Source: Triangularia verruculosa
Taxonomy: Eukaryota; Ascomycota; Sordariomycetes; Sordariales; Podosporaceae
Assembly (NCBI GenBank): GCA_033296885.1
Contig: MU863939.1
Span: forward strand, 144,727 to 208,726
Length of the DNA stretch: 64,000 bases
Direction: 5' to 3'
Part shown: positions 31,559-41,403 of the stretch, one piece after another
Layout of the letters: every line of letters starts with the position of its first letter
Numbering within the stretch: the first letter of the stretch is position 1
Program-made: the position numbers and the translations under genes
Notes under the pieces: model-generated
What the model was told of the DNA's origin: nothing
The model's database searches: none
The model's input: only the letters and a program-made list of their open reading frames with translations

Positions 31559-34500
31559 CTACTCTCCCCTCCTTCGCAAGAACAGCCCTATAAGCGCCGT
31601 CTGCTTCTCCTCCAATGACTTACGATCCTTGACCTTGCCCAACGGCGGACCCCGACAGACCAAGCCACCAAACACCTCTGCAAACTTCTTCTCTTTTGCT
31701 CTCCTCCTGTTGAGAGCCACAACTGCTTGGATACCGGGACCAGTTGAACGACGGAAACTGAGCGACTTCCGACCCAGTGCTGCAAGAACTGGGCGAGATG
31801 CTCCCTCGCTGTCCTTGATGGCTTCCAAGTCAGCCTTGGTGAGAGGTGCTAACTCAGCAGCTATCCTCGCGAGCGTGGTGGTCAAGAATACAAAGCAAAT
31901 ATTGTGATTGGGAACAGCCGCAAGTATGTCGAGAATGGTAGTCTTGTCATCTTCCACCGTGGGGCTGTCGACTGCTGTCGCAACTGATTGTGTCAGAGAT
32001 GGGAGGGCGGCCTGTTCGATCCGGTTCCAGAGAGGTGTGGTGATGATGCCGTCAATGAGCCCTGCCAGAAAAAGCAAGAAGGCTTCGCAAACAGCTTCGA
32101 GACGTTGTATTGAAGATACTTCGGGGGCGAATGCTGAGAGGATCCGCTCGTCTCGGTCTAGGGCATCAATGACGTTGATGACCTCCGTAGTCCGGGCGTT
32201 TTTGTCGGCAGCGGCCCAGGTAGCTTCCTCAAAAGGCCACCCAGGAGCGGTAGGGACCTCGCAGTCATCCAACATTTGCGCATCGGCGAGGGCCCTTTCG
32301 GCCAGTGTTTCGGTGGCCTCTGTAAGCTCGAACAATTCCTTCGGAGCAGCATGATGTGCCGGTAAGTCGTATGGAATTGTGCTAAGCTTCCCATTCTTCT
32401 TGGCCAGAGTTGCGCAGAACTCTCTGATACCTCCGTTTCTAACCCGTATCAACTCCTCGACGGAGCGGCCGATGCATGTTGGTGCCCAGTCACCATGAAC
32501 AGGGATAAAGTGGTCTCTACCATCCATCACACGCAATACCAAAACTTCATCCAAGGTTGCTTTGCCCTCGTTAAGCATACGAGCCTGGCGGACATCGTCA
32601 ATAAGAGCCTCCAGGTGTGCATTGACAGTTTCTCCAGGCTCCAGAGTAACCTTCTTCCCAAGGTCAACTGGCTCTGAGCCGTCGTCACTTTCCTCGGGCC
32701 GGACAAAGGATGTTGTAAGCCATGAGAAATTCGACTCCATGTCCGGGTCTTCGGTGGTAGGCCTTTCGACAAAGGCAAATGTTGCCGGAACGCTACCGGT
32801 GTTGGCCAACGTAAGTGAAGATGTCATCTTCTCTAGGAATCTCACACGCCCGAAGTCTATTGCCAGTTCAGACCTATCCGCAACGTCAGATTCGCTACGT
32901 GGACGCGAGCCTTGATAGTCGACGACAATGGTGACAACAGGTCGTCCCTCGTTCTCCGCCCTGTCGAGCTCACGGGCCACTTCGGCATGGACCTTGGCTT
33001 TGAGATCGGGCACTATGGCATCGTAGTCTAGGGTAAAGATCGTGCTAATGGGCTTATGGTCCGACGAGGTGATCCGCTGATGTGAGGTGTACAGGTCGAG
33101 CCGTAACTGTTCACCCAACTCTTCATCCTGTTCCTCGCCATCATCATTCTCATCGTACGCGTCGTATGGGGACGCCGAGGAACTTGGGTGGTCGTCACCA
33201 TCGTTATCCGGATCATATGAAAAGAGAACCTGATCATCATCCCCAGCATTCTCCATGCCCTGTGCCTTCATCTCTTCGTCCCTCTTCCTCGATTCCTCCT
33301 CCTCCTGAATCTTCTTCTCAAAAGCTTCCTTGTCCTTGCGCGTCCGATAGAGGACACGGTCGCACCAACTTGGGGGCCGTTGCTTTTCGCTAGAGTCGAA
33401 GAGGGCGACCGTGCCGACGTCATACTTATAGGATGGTAGGAACGTGATCGGACCCTCCCGCCAGCCTTCATGAAAAACCTTGCGGTCCTTCATCAGCCGT
33501 CTGAGCTGATCATGGGGTAGTAGGGAAGTAAGTGTCGTTTGAAGTGATGCTGGATCCTCACTTGGATCCAGTGGGAACTCGTCAGGATCGGGAAGGTCGA
33601 AGGAGTCATCGTCGGCACCGTTATCTGCCGATTTGTTGGACTCCTGCTCGAGAGGCTTCTTTCCAGCTGCAGTCGCCTGGTCCTCGTCTTTCGCATCATC
33701 ACTACTGTCGGATAACCTCTGCACAACCACACCTTCGCCCTCAAGAGAGTCCTCGCGGCGTAGGCTTTTCTTGGACAGATCGTATTGACCTTGGGTATGC
33801 AACATCAACAGGCGACGAATATCGTCACCAGGTAGACGATCCAATCGGGAGTTCAGATCCCCAAACCAAAATGCGAAATCCTCATCTCCAATTTGCCCCT
33901 TCTCGTCCTCGGTAACGCCACCAACGGTGATAGGTTCGAAGCGCGCATATTGAAGGACCTGTTGGACCTGCCAAATACGTCGCTCGACATAAGAGCTCTC
34001 AACTCCGCTCGCAAGATGACAGTTGACAAACACCAGATTCGTGGCCTCTCCCAGAACGATGCGCGCGCACACAGCCCCTTTGTTACCAAGATACCCAAGC
34101 GCACCAGTCGCTACACTGGTGGTACTGACATTGCTGACAATAGGGGCAACCTCGGAAGAGGCGTATACCAAGAGCAGCATGCCCGCAAGCTGTTCGGTCG
34201 CAATCAGCTGGTATTCATCTGGCAAGCCAGCCTTCAAAGCCGCCTTCCACTTGTCTGTTGCTGTGGTGTCCGGCGCATAGATCCATGTCATGTACTGAGA
34301 GGGCGCTGTAAGCTCATTGATCTCCTGGAGCCCCAGAACATAGAGGTCAATCTTTTCCTGGTCGTTGCCATTCTTGGAGCTCTTCTTGGTTTCTGTTTGT
34401 GTAGCATCCAGCCCCTCGCCGTCGACAAACCACCTAGCCAGGTCCTTATCCGTGCCTGGGCATGCAGCGACATTCCATGTTCCGATCTTGATGCGTATGC

Positions 34501-34636
34501 ATCGCCGACGTGTGTATTCTGACCTGCGGGCGTATACGGCTCTCGAAAGGGACTGCGGGTTGGTAGAAGTCAGGTCGACAGGTTCCGATGTCGTGGAGTG
34601 AGTACGGCCGGCTGGCTCGGCATCCGAGGACTCCAT
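31559..34636 (-). CDS. OCRL/INPP5B-type inositol polyphosphate 5-phosphatase
   Basis: Single exon, 1025 aa. The catalytic domain starts with KIGTWNVAA and includes LGLQEI, GYLGNKGAV, FVNCHLASG, FWFGDLNSRLDR (~258), PPSWCDRVLYR (~423) and SDHKPISTIF (~522). These are all hallmarks of 5-phosphatases that remove the 5-phosphate from PI(4,5)P2 or related lipids. It is interrupted by an acidic, low-complexity insertion between the GDLNSR and WCDR blocks. A following ASH-like Ig domain (FG.V.FLEKM...NTGSVPATFAF) and a C-terminal RhoGAP-like region match human OCRL/INPP5B. I see no clear catalytic arginine finger in the GAP part, so it may be a binding module. It likely acts at endosome, Golgi or plasma membrane. 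It is divergently transcribed from DCP1 across an 835-bp shared promoter. Confidence 0.93.
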   Translation of the reverse strand: MESSDAEPAGRTHSTTSEPVDLTSTNPQSLSRAVYARRSEYTRRRCIRIKIGTWNVAACPGTDKDLARWFVDGEGLDATQTETKKSSKNGNDQEKIDLYVLGLQEINELTAPSQYMTWIYAPDTTATDKWKAALKAGLPDEYQLIATEQLAGMLLLVYASSEVAPIVSNVSTTSVATGALGYLGNKGAVCARIVLGEATNLVFVNCHLASGVESSYVERRIWQVQQVLQYARFEPITVGGVTEDEKGQIGDEDFAFWFGDLNSRLDRLPGDDIRRLLMLHTQGQYDLSKKSLRREDSLEGEGVVVQRLSDSSDDAKDEDQATAAGKKPLEQESNKSADNGADDDSFDLPDPDEFPLDPSEDPASLQTTLTSLLPHDQLRRLMKDRKVFHEGWREGPITFLPSYKYDVGTVALFDSSEKQRPPSWCDRVLYRTRKDKEAFEKKIQEEEESRKRDEEMKAQGMENAGDDDQVLFSYDPDNDGDDHPSSSASPYDAYDENDDGEEQDEELGEQLRLDLYTSHQRITSSDHKPISTIFTLDYDAIVPDLKAKVHAEVARELDRAENEGRPVVTIVVDYQGSRPRSESDVADRSELAIDFGRVRFLEKMTSSLTLANTGSVPATFAFVERPTTEDPDMESNFSWLTTSFVRPEESDDGSEPVDLGKKVTLEPGETVNAHLEALIDDVRQARMLNEGKATLDEVLVLRVMDGRDHFIPVHGDWAPTCIGRSVEELIRVRNGGIREFCATLAKKNGKLSTIPYDLPAHHAAPKELFELTEATETLAERALADAQMLDDCEVPTAPGWPFEEATWAAADKNARTTEVINVIDALDRDERILSAFAPEVSSIQRLEAVCEAFLLFLAGLIDGIITTPLWNRIEQAALPSLTQSVATAVDSPTVEDDKTTILDILAAVPNHNICFVFLTTTLARIAAELAPLTKADLEAIKDSEGASRPVLAALGRKSLSFRRSTGPGIQAVVALNRRRAKEKKFAEVFGGLVCRGPPLGKVKDRKSLEEKQTALIGLFLRRRGE

Positions 34637-35471
34637 CGAAGAGGGTAAGAGGTGTCGGCGGGTCGGTTTCGCGGTTTGAATGAAGGAATAGAAGATGCTC
34701 TCGGGGATTTATCCACTGTCTTGTTGCCGAATCGTAAGATGGCTCTGGCAGGCGGTGCCGTGTCTGGCTCACGCATCGAGATTAGGTATCGGGGGTCTCT
34801 AATGACAACCAGGGATCGAATGCGGGGTGGTTATATATACAGGCGACGTGGAGGAGCACAAGATACCCCAAGCCAGCAACGAAACACAATGCTTATCGGC
34901 GCATGATGCAGATTTCAGAGAATAGTGTATTGTCGCAAGGGAAGCTGTCCGTGGGCGAGAATCGTCAAGGTACTTTAGGTAACGTGGAATGAAAGACAAC
35001 ACAAGGGTCAAAGGCAGCTCCATGCAGTTCGGGGACACTTCTCCATCAAACAGTGGGGGAGTGACGCAGCCCCGCAGCAAGTCAGACAGACGGTGAAGCA
35101 CAAACCCCAACCCTGGAAGGGGATTACGCTGCCAAGAGCCCCACAGCGGGGATGCGAGCTCCAGCCTTGGGCAACCGCGACACCGAGCGAGCACCGACCT
35201 GCCCAGCATATCATCGCCAACCTGACGTCTTGCTCTTTGCGACCGCCGATTTGCCTGTTGGTGTCGGTTACCATACCTAGTGTACTGTATAAATCGACAC
35301 AGTTACTCCTTCCCCGTTGTCCCGACTACCGCGTGATTGTTTGCGACCAGCCTTCGTCCGATCGTGGCCTCCGCCGTCCGATCCTGTACGCTCCCGAGCC
35401 CCGCGGTGGCACCTGCATCCGAATCACTCCCTTCGAGCCTGTACGAATAATCGGGGTTTCAGTTTCTCAAA
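34637..35471. other. Divergent promoter region (5-phosphatase / DCP1)
   Basis: No gene. It contains a TATATA element near 34833-34840 and pyrimidine-rich tracts before DCP1. Confidence 0.55.
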
Positions 35472-36206
35472 ATGAGCAAGGCAACACCTCGAAAGGCGCG
35501 GCACCGCCAGCACCCAAGCAGCAGTGGTCCTCGCCAGCAAGTCCATGCCTCTGACTACGAATCCGACACCGCGTACTACATGGAAAACCGCAATATGGCA
35601 CCCCAAGCCCCATCCAAAACACGGTCCGATATGGAGGTCAACCTGACTGTTCTCCATCGGTACGATCCTACAATAAAATCCGTGCTCGCTATCGCCGCCA
35701 ACGCTGTGATTTACACCATTGGCGAGGCCTCGGCTGGCTGGGAGAAGCATGGTGTCGAAGGAACGCTGTTTGTCTGCGAGCAAGAACCCCGTACCGATTA
35801 CAGTGGTCAGTCTCTGCCACAAAGCTGCATCTTCATTCTCAGCCGCCGGGGCATGAACAACTTTGTCGTCGATCTCGCAAGGATTAGCAACTGTGAGGTC
35901 GTAGAGGAGCTCATTGTCTTTCAGCTGGAGGATGGCTATTCGATCGATAGCAACGAGACGGAAGAAGGCGCACAGAAGGCAATTGGCATCTGGATGCATG
36001 AGGACGATACCCGGCCACGTGCCGCGAATTTCAACACCATCATGGGCGCCTGGCAGGAGGCACGCACTGCTGGATCGGCTTATCTGCCTACCGATGACGA
36101 AGGCCAGGGCGCGCCCGTTGCCGTAGCCGAAACACCAGCACCGCAGAATGTGGGATTCGCTCCTGGAAGACAGATCGATATCAACGATCTGTTTGGGAAG
36201 AAGTGA
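35472..36206 (+). CDS. DCP1: mRNA-decapping enzyme subunit Dcp1
   Basis: Single exon, 244 aa. After a basic, disordered N-terminus the EVH1-like Dcp1 domain runs from about residue 55 to 185. It includes NLTVLHRYDPTIKSVLAIAANAVIYTI, W.KHGVEGTLFVCEQ, FILSRRGMNNFVVDL and IGIWMHEDD, all diagnostic of Dcp1. Dcp1 activates the Dcp2 hydrolase, which removes the 5' cap in general mRNA decay, in the cytoplasm and P-bodies. The C-terminus ends with IDINDLFGKK, a short conserved tail common in fungal Dcp1. This is a core gene and gives a reliable anchor for comparing synteny with relatives. Confidence 0.95.
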   Translation: MSKATPRKARHRQHPSSSGPRQQVHASDYESDTAYYMENRNMAPQAPSKTRSDMEVNLTVLHRYDPTIKSVLAIAANAVIYTIGEASAGWEKHGVEGTLFVCEQEPRTDYSGQSLPQSCIFILSRRGMNNFVVDLARISNCEVVEELIVFQLEDGYSIDSNETEEGAQKAIGIWMHEDDTRPRAANFNTIMGAWQEARTAGSAYLPTDDEGQGAPVAVAETPAPQNVGFAPGRQIDINDLFGKK

Positions 36207-36531
36207 ACAGCACGACATAGTTTTCTGCCTTGGCTTCGGGCCTACGGCGTTGGGGACATCAGGTCTTGTTGTAGCGATTCGGCGCGGATTATGGAAGCAC
36301 ATGGTTTGGCGTTAATAAGGGCATACGGGTATACAGTACGGGATAGCGATTGTTAATCCGGATACCATATTAGGCACGGTGTGTATACCGTGCGGACCTT
36401 TTTGTTGACACTGTGCCTGCTCCCTGACTTTCCACTCTCGCTGTTCGCCGGTTGTTGCCCGCTTCTCCCAAACACCTTCAACACTGCAATTTGATATTGA
36501 TGTCTGCGGACACGTTTCGGTGGCTCACACG
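36207..36531. other. No gene recognised
   Basis: Short intergenic region downstream of DCP1. Confidence 0.6.
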
Positions 36532-36942
36532 ATGCAGTCCAATTCCGATGATGTGAAAGATGAAAACGCGGAGCTACTCAAAACCTTTATCCAGAACGAG
36601 CTGACCAATATCGACTTGTTTGACAACTGGCTTCAATGGCAACTGGATGAAGGAAACGATACTCACGGTGTGGCATCAATAGTTAAAGCTGCACTCACCC
36701 GTTTCAAACAGTTACTCGGCTCGCTTTCCCTGGACATGATCGATGTGGACGCGAGATCATGGACAATGCATGTCGATGCTGGAGCCGAAAGCCATGACCT
36801 GGAGGTCACTGTTATTCTACCTGGGCCAGAGGAGGATAGGATCGAGATTACTGCTAAAGACAAGTCAGAACTGGACTTTTTGATCGGGGTGCGCCAATGC
36901 TTCTCCTGCTTATCGAAGATGATTATTAACACTTCGTCCTAG
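36532..36942 (+). CDS. Small acidic hypothetical protein next to swi5
   Basis: Uninterrupted frame of 136 aa starting MQSNSDDVKDEN. It is acidic, with Trp and amphipathic helices in the first half and a beta-rich second half (LEVTVILPGPEEDRIEI). No family is recognised. Its stop is only 18 bp before the swi5 ATG, closer than expected for independent fungal genes. It may share a transcript with swi5, or the real gene model may differ. I looked for a splice that would join it in frame to swi5 and found none. It is retained as a possible gene because the frame is long, compositionally protein-like and has a reasonable start context. Confidence 0.42.
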   Translation: MQSNSDDVKDENAELLKTFIQNELTNIDLFDNWLQWQLDEGNDTHGVASIVKAALTRFKQLLGSLSLDMIDVDARSWTMHVDAGAESHDLEVTVILPGPEEDRIEITAKDKSELDFLIGVRQCFSCLSKMIINTSS

Positions 36943-36960
36943 GATGATTATCTCGGATAC

Positions 36961-37339
36961 ATGACCAAAATTGTCAGTTAGCCTGAAACCCAGTGCAACA
37001 TCAAGCGAAGGAAAGATACTGACTTCAACAGTGGCGCGCTCTTACCCAATCTCTGGACAAGTTAATCGCTTACGCTCAAAGGTGCAAGGAGCTAAAAGCT
37101 GAGGAGGCAGAATTGAGGTATGTCTCCTCAGGTACTGTTTCGCGTTGCAGACCTTCAAAGCTAACGTCCGCAGTCACCCAGCGGAAACTACAGTGCAGAA
37201 ACACATCGATCTCCTCAAGGAGTATAACGACATGAAAGACATTGGACAGCAGCTCATCGGCCTTATCGCAGAGAACCAGGGTGTTCAAATTGGGAAGTTG
37301 TACGAGAACGGAGATTACGGGGTCACGGTGGACGACTGA
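36961..37339 (+). CDS. swi5: Recombination mediator Swi5/Sae3
   Basis: Exons 36961-36972 (only 12 bp), 37032-37117 and 37174-37339; introns of 59 bp (GTCAGT..CAACAG) and 56 bp (GTATGT..CCGCAG, branch GCTAAC); 87 aa. This is the usual size of Swi5 (about 85 aa). The C-terminal two thirds carry the family signature: HPAETTVQKHIDLLKEYN followed by DMKDIGQQLIGLIAE and GKLYE. Swi5 pairs with Sfr1 (or Mei5) and helps Rad51/Dmc1 load onto single-stranded DNA in mitotic repair and meiosis. The N-terminal half is a predicted coiled coil (helical, Lys/Glu-rich). The 12-bp first exon is inferred from splice signals and frame; an upstream start cannot be excluded. It converges on the RNase gene, 73 bp between stops. 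Confidence 0.8.
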
Positions 37340-37412
37340 ACCGCACGGCTCCACGCAGACCAACATGACAGTCTCTCTTAATTATTGACCTCGGCTACCT
37401 ATCAACTCTATC

Positions 37413-37931
37413 TCATGTGCAGGCCACGAAAGCGTTGCCGCTGGCACCGGTGTGGGTGATCAACTTGTCGAACGCTCCATTGCTGTCAAAGATGACTCTG
37501 TCTGGGCCTGGAGATCCACCATTGTAGACGGCATATGTCTTCATGATGGGATATTCATACCATGGTGCCGGTGTGGGGAAGTTGAAGCCTTCGTAGTTGT
37601 TGTAGCGGTGGGGATAGCTGTCTGAGGCCTGGTTAATATTGACAGCTCCACGAATCAGGAAAGGAGACTGACTGATGTTTTGACCGGCAAGCCGAAGTTG
37701 GTGGCCCTTGTTGCGAGCAGCAGTGATATGTGAGGTCTGGTAGCAAACGGTGCCGCAGGTATAGGCGCAGGCTCTCTCCTGGAGCGCAGGAGCGGCCTCT
37801 ACGTCGGTTGAGACCGGTGCCGCGGACACGGCGACCACCGAGAGGAGGGTAACGAGGGCGGGGAGAAACTGATCTGGTCAGTCACGAGATAAAGAAGGTT
37901 CTGCTGCTGTCTAACGACTTACCTGGACCAT
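37413..37931 (-). CDS. Secreted guanyl-specific ribonuclease (T1/N1 family)
   Basis: Exons 37931-37923 (9 bp), 37868-37673 and 37621-37413; introns of 54 bp and 51 bp; 137 aa. The signal peptide is FLPALVTLLSVVAVSAA just after the three-codon first exon. The mature part matches RNase T1: CAYTCGTVCY, SYPHRYNNYEGF (Tyr and catalytic His), the WYEYPI segment (catalytic Glu), GGSPGPDRVIF (catalytic Arg) and ITHTGASGNAFVAC (catalytic His). It cleaves single-stranded RNA 3' of G. The second intron (37622-37672) is a multiple of three with no stop, so its retention would insert 17 residues before the active site. Removing it gives T1-like spacing. A TATA box lies 80 bp upstream of the ATG. Confidence 0.93.
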
Positions 37932-38913
37932 TTTGACCGCTATACTATGTACAAGATGGAGCTCGGGGGAAGGGATACACCAACATCCAGAGCACTGGAA
38001 AGACGGCGGTCTTTATATCCATCTTCATTCAGAACACTGATCATGTTGCACCACCACAACAATGCCAACCAAACTCCATCTGGAAGGTTGTATGTGCACC
38101 TCCCTCGCAATCCACTGCCGATCTTCCCCATGACACTCCCTGCACCCCATTCGATAACGTCTGGCAATCTCACCTCATCTCTTGGGATGGGAAAAGCCTC
38201 AACCGGGCTTTACCACGTGCCCAATCGTCCTCCATGACTACCCACATTCCCAAACACGTAAAACCCCATCCCTCGGTGAAGCATTACGGCAAGTCGTTTC
38301 AAACATCACCAATTAACACGCGCAATAGGCTTCTGTCTTGATTGGCCCACTTCCAAAAGTTTACCCTAACCCCCTCTTTTGGAACTCGCTCCCGCATGCA
38401 AGCCATGCAAGGAAAGTCCCTAGCGCCGGCAGATCTGCAGTGACATCACGCCCAACCGACGAATCACCTTGGCAAACCACCTCAGGTGGGTTGCAAACTC
38501 CTGACAATAAAGACAGGAGACACGTAGAGATGGCAGACGCCTTTTATACTAATGAGGAGGTTGGCCGATGTAAGTCTTATCGTGATTATCAGCATTTGAG
38601 GGGGAGACGTTATCAGCCCGTTGATAATCCCACGTGGGATGTTTGTCGGAGTTCGCCGGGTGCAGAATGGAATGCTGTCACAGGTTTAGATTCAGACACA
38701 GGCACAACGGTATGAGTGATTTCCAGTCAAAGGATTGGTAAGAGAATCTCATTGTTCAAACTTCTTTGTCTCTCGTCCGTTGAAGCCAGCAACGGCACGG
38801 CTAGGGAACAATGCTACAACCCTCCGCAACTACGGCTTACCTTTTTGACCCCCTTCTATCTGACTTACGTACCTACCTACCAGAGGGATGTTACTAACTC
38901 ACCCTTTGATGCC
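37932..38913. other. No gene recognised
   Basis: Promoter of the RNase gene at left. A 61-aa plus-strand frame (38530-38715) lacks any family resemblance. A CCCTAACCCC run is near 38363. Confidence 0.5.
38011..38017 (-). promoter_or_regulatory. TATA box of the T1-type RNase gene
   Basis: On the minus strand the sequence reads TATAAAG, 80 bp upstream of the ATG at 37931. Confidence 0.5.
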
Positions 38914-39432
38914 CTAAAACCGAAAGACAATCGTATCAGTCGGCGTCAAGGCCATATCCTCGGGCTCAATCTCTCCCTCGACAATCAAAATGCCCCTCGA
39001 TTGAGCTGTCTCGGGCAGAGCAGCAGACTGCGTAGGAGTCAGCAGGTATTCCTCCTCATCGTCGCTTTGAGCACCGTTCCTGATCCCAGTCAAATCCAGC
39101 TCCTCGTATTCGAGGGAAAGCTCGGTAGGTTCGATCCCCTCGGTGTTGTTGATGTACTCGGCCTCTTGGATCAAGTCGATGGTCTCATCGCGCAGCTCCT
39201 CGATGAAGTCCTCGTCAACTTCACACTGGGTGTACTCGGTGGGGAGGGCAGAGTTTGAAATGCAGTAGGGACACTCAAGGGAGAAGATGTTGGATCTGAC
39301 GGTCTCGAGAAAGTCTGGGGCGGTGGGGAAGCCGCAGTTGAGTTGGCAGGGGATGAGGATGGGGACAGAGAGCGAGAAGAGGGGATGAGCGGGCTGGTGG
39401 CAGCCGGTTTGGGATCGGTGGATCTGACACAT
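38914..39432 (-). CDS. Cys-containing acidic hypothetical protein
   Basis: Single-exon frame of 172 aa from the ATG at 39432. The N-terminus MCQIHRSQTGCH, then C-x3-C (CQLNC) and ECPYC, resembles the N-terminal Cys/His pattern of many uncharacterised small fungal proteins, possibly a zinc-binding element. The remaining ~110 residues are strongly acidic and helix-forming (EVDEDFIEELRDETIDLIQEAEY), suggesting a protein-protein interaction role. No signal peptide or membrane segment is seen. I do not recognise a characterised family. Confidence 0.55.
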   Translation of the reverse strand: MCQIHRSQTGCHQPAHPLFSLSVPILIPCQLNCGFPTAPDFLETVRSNIFSLECPYCISNSALPTEYTQCEVDEDFIEELRDETIDLIQEAEYINNTEGIEPTELSLEYEELDLTGIRNGAQSDDEEEYLLTPTQSAALPETAQSRGILIVEGEIEPEDMALTPTDTIVFRF

Positions 39433-40257
39433 TGTGAGGGTTGGAATATCAGGAGTGGATGACAGGATGTTAGTAGCGTGTCTAGGTGAGTCGTGGTGAC
39501 TTCCGGTTGGTGAGTGATAGATCAGGTAGATTGGTGGTTTTCTCACTGTTGGTGGGGATTGGTATGCAGAACGGGCGATGACGGTTGGGTTTATATCGTT
39601 GAAGGTAAGTGGTCTACTGTCAAAGACATGGTGTCCACCAGGTCACACTGGCTTTGTTGCCATTTGTTCAAGGGTTCTGAATGAAAAGTGCAGTTCAGCA
39701 CCCGTCGAGAAAGAATGGTATTGTAATTCTGGTGAAAGCCACACGTGCACAAAGGTCACTCAAAGACCAACAACGGTAAAAATAGAATCAAAACCTGTGG
39801 CGCGATGTCGTGTTGAATGACTAACCGGGTGCTCGCTCCTTTCAGTTAATCGGGCTCGCACCTTCTCAACCGGGCTCAGAGATGAGATCCCGATTTCTGT
39901 TCAGGAGAAGGAACCTCTTTGCAGCTCTGAGGTCAAGACCAGAGCTGCCAAAAGAGGCTTCTGAAACGGAAGCAACGCCATGTTTCGAGCTTTGGATCCG
40001 CCGTGCCTTCCGCCGCACTTGGACCCAATGTCGTCATATAGAACGTCGTCGGACTGGGTGGAAGTTTTGTTCGTAGTTTCCTGGTGAGAGACTCACCGGG
40101 CCCTTGCATCAGAAGGCCGCACCACTGCAAGATCCAGGTTCTCTAGCATCGGCACTGAGATATTCTTCCTTGGCTCCCAATACTTACTCTCTTCAACTAT
40201 CTCATCTGTCTTTACCACGCCGCTGAATCGTTATCTTGGATACTCTTCGGTTCCGCC
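39433..40257. other. No gene recognised
   Basis: Divergent spacer between the Cys-containing protein gene (minus) and the HNH gene (plus). Confidence 0.55.
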
Positions 40258-41403
40258 ATGGATTCTCCAAATATGCCCCCTCTTTTGTCTCTGGCGTGTC
40301 AAGCTTCAGCCCTCGACAGACAATGTCAACGTGCTATTGAAAACTATCCACCACTTACACAATACGATGATACCAAGTACTTCCTTCAAACACTCCTACA
40401 CTATCTCCCACTTTCAGGGCGCATCAACCTCATGTCAGAGATCGCTGAGCATGCCGATGATCCACCAAAGCTAAGGCAAATACGAAACTTCTTGGTGGAT
40501 ACTGTTCTGCGCCCAGGTGCGTCTGCGATATCCATTCCCTGGCTCGTCTAAGATGCGGACTACTAACACTCTTCCCAAAACAGCGGTTGGCTTCATTCCA
40601 AAAGACCTTCGCCACGCAGCCCCAGTAGCCCCCGAGTTCCAGAATGACATCGCTTCATACCTTTCTACAATCGATCGACCGTCTTCTCAACACGACCACG
40701 AGAGCCTCAGACAACTGTGCCTGGAACGGGATCAACGCAAATGTCTTCTGACTGGTTTGTACGACGTCACGGGTTCGACATCGACCGATGATCCGGACCT
40801 CCCAAATCACAACTTGAGGCATCTGGAGTGTGCTCACATCCTGCCCTTCCTCTCTCAGGAAGTTGATGATAATAACCCTTCTCAAGTAAGTTTAAGAAAT
40901 ACGTGTGTACTGGCTGCCTGGCTGACACGGAATCTGTCCAGGCCCGTGTAAAGGCTATTATATGGTGGGCATACCGGCGTTACTTCGACATGAGCGACGT
41001 CCATCCGAGCATGTTCAGCGGGCCCGAAAACGCTATCATGGTGGCCAGAGGTGGCTCTCAGATGCTTAGCATCTATGGCGTCGCATTTGAACAAGATGTT
41101 GCGAACAGGAAGGGAGCACATTCATATAACTGCCGCGTTTTTCCGGCCGCACAGCGATACTCTTATCTCAGGCCATTAGCGGTGTCCGTGGTCTCCGGCC
41201 CCGGGTCGGAGAGAGACCTGCGAGAGTACCCTGGTCGCGCAGCGATGCCCAAGTCAAGTATTTTGCGCACTCATTTCATTCTTGCGACAATCATGAACGT
41301 AAGGTCTTTCACAACCGAGTACAGGCCCTGGAATGCATGCTGACAGATGTCTAGAGTTCTCGATTCAAGGGCTGGTCTACCTGGGTGGAAGAACCTCCAG
41401 TAA
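40258..41403 (+). CDS. HNH-nuclease-like domain protein (fungal HNH_2 type)
   Basis: Exons 40258-40516, 40584-40885, 40942-41298 and 41347-41403; introns of 67 bp (branch TACTAAC), 56 bp and 48 bp; 324 aa. The central region has LCLERDQRKCLLTGLYDVTGS and, further on, LECAHILPF, the RD..C..TG...AHI.PF pattern of the HNH domain found in many fungal-specific proteins. A helical N-terminal domain precedes it, and a WWAYRRYFD segment follows. Fungal proteins of this type are poorly characterised, and several appear catalytically degenerate. The expected C-terminal HNH Asn/His is not obvious here, so nuclease activity is uncertain. The last intron is the weakest part of the model: reading through would end the protein at 41343 instead. 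Confidence 0.75.

Noticed and set aside
35424..36302. 292-aa minus-strand open frame
   Set aside because: Antisense shadow of DCP1.
38530..38715. 61-aa plus-strand frame
   Set aside because: Short, no signal peptide or motif, no supporting context.
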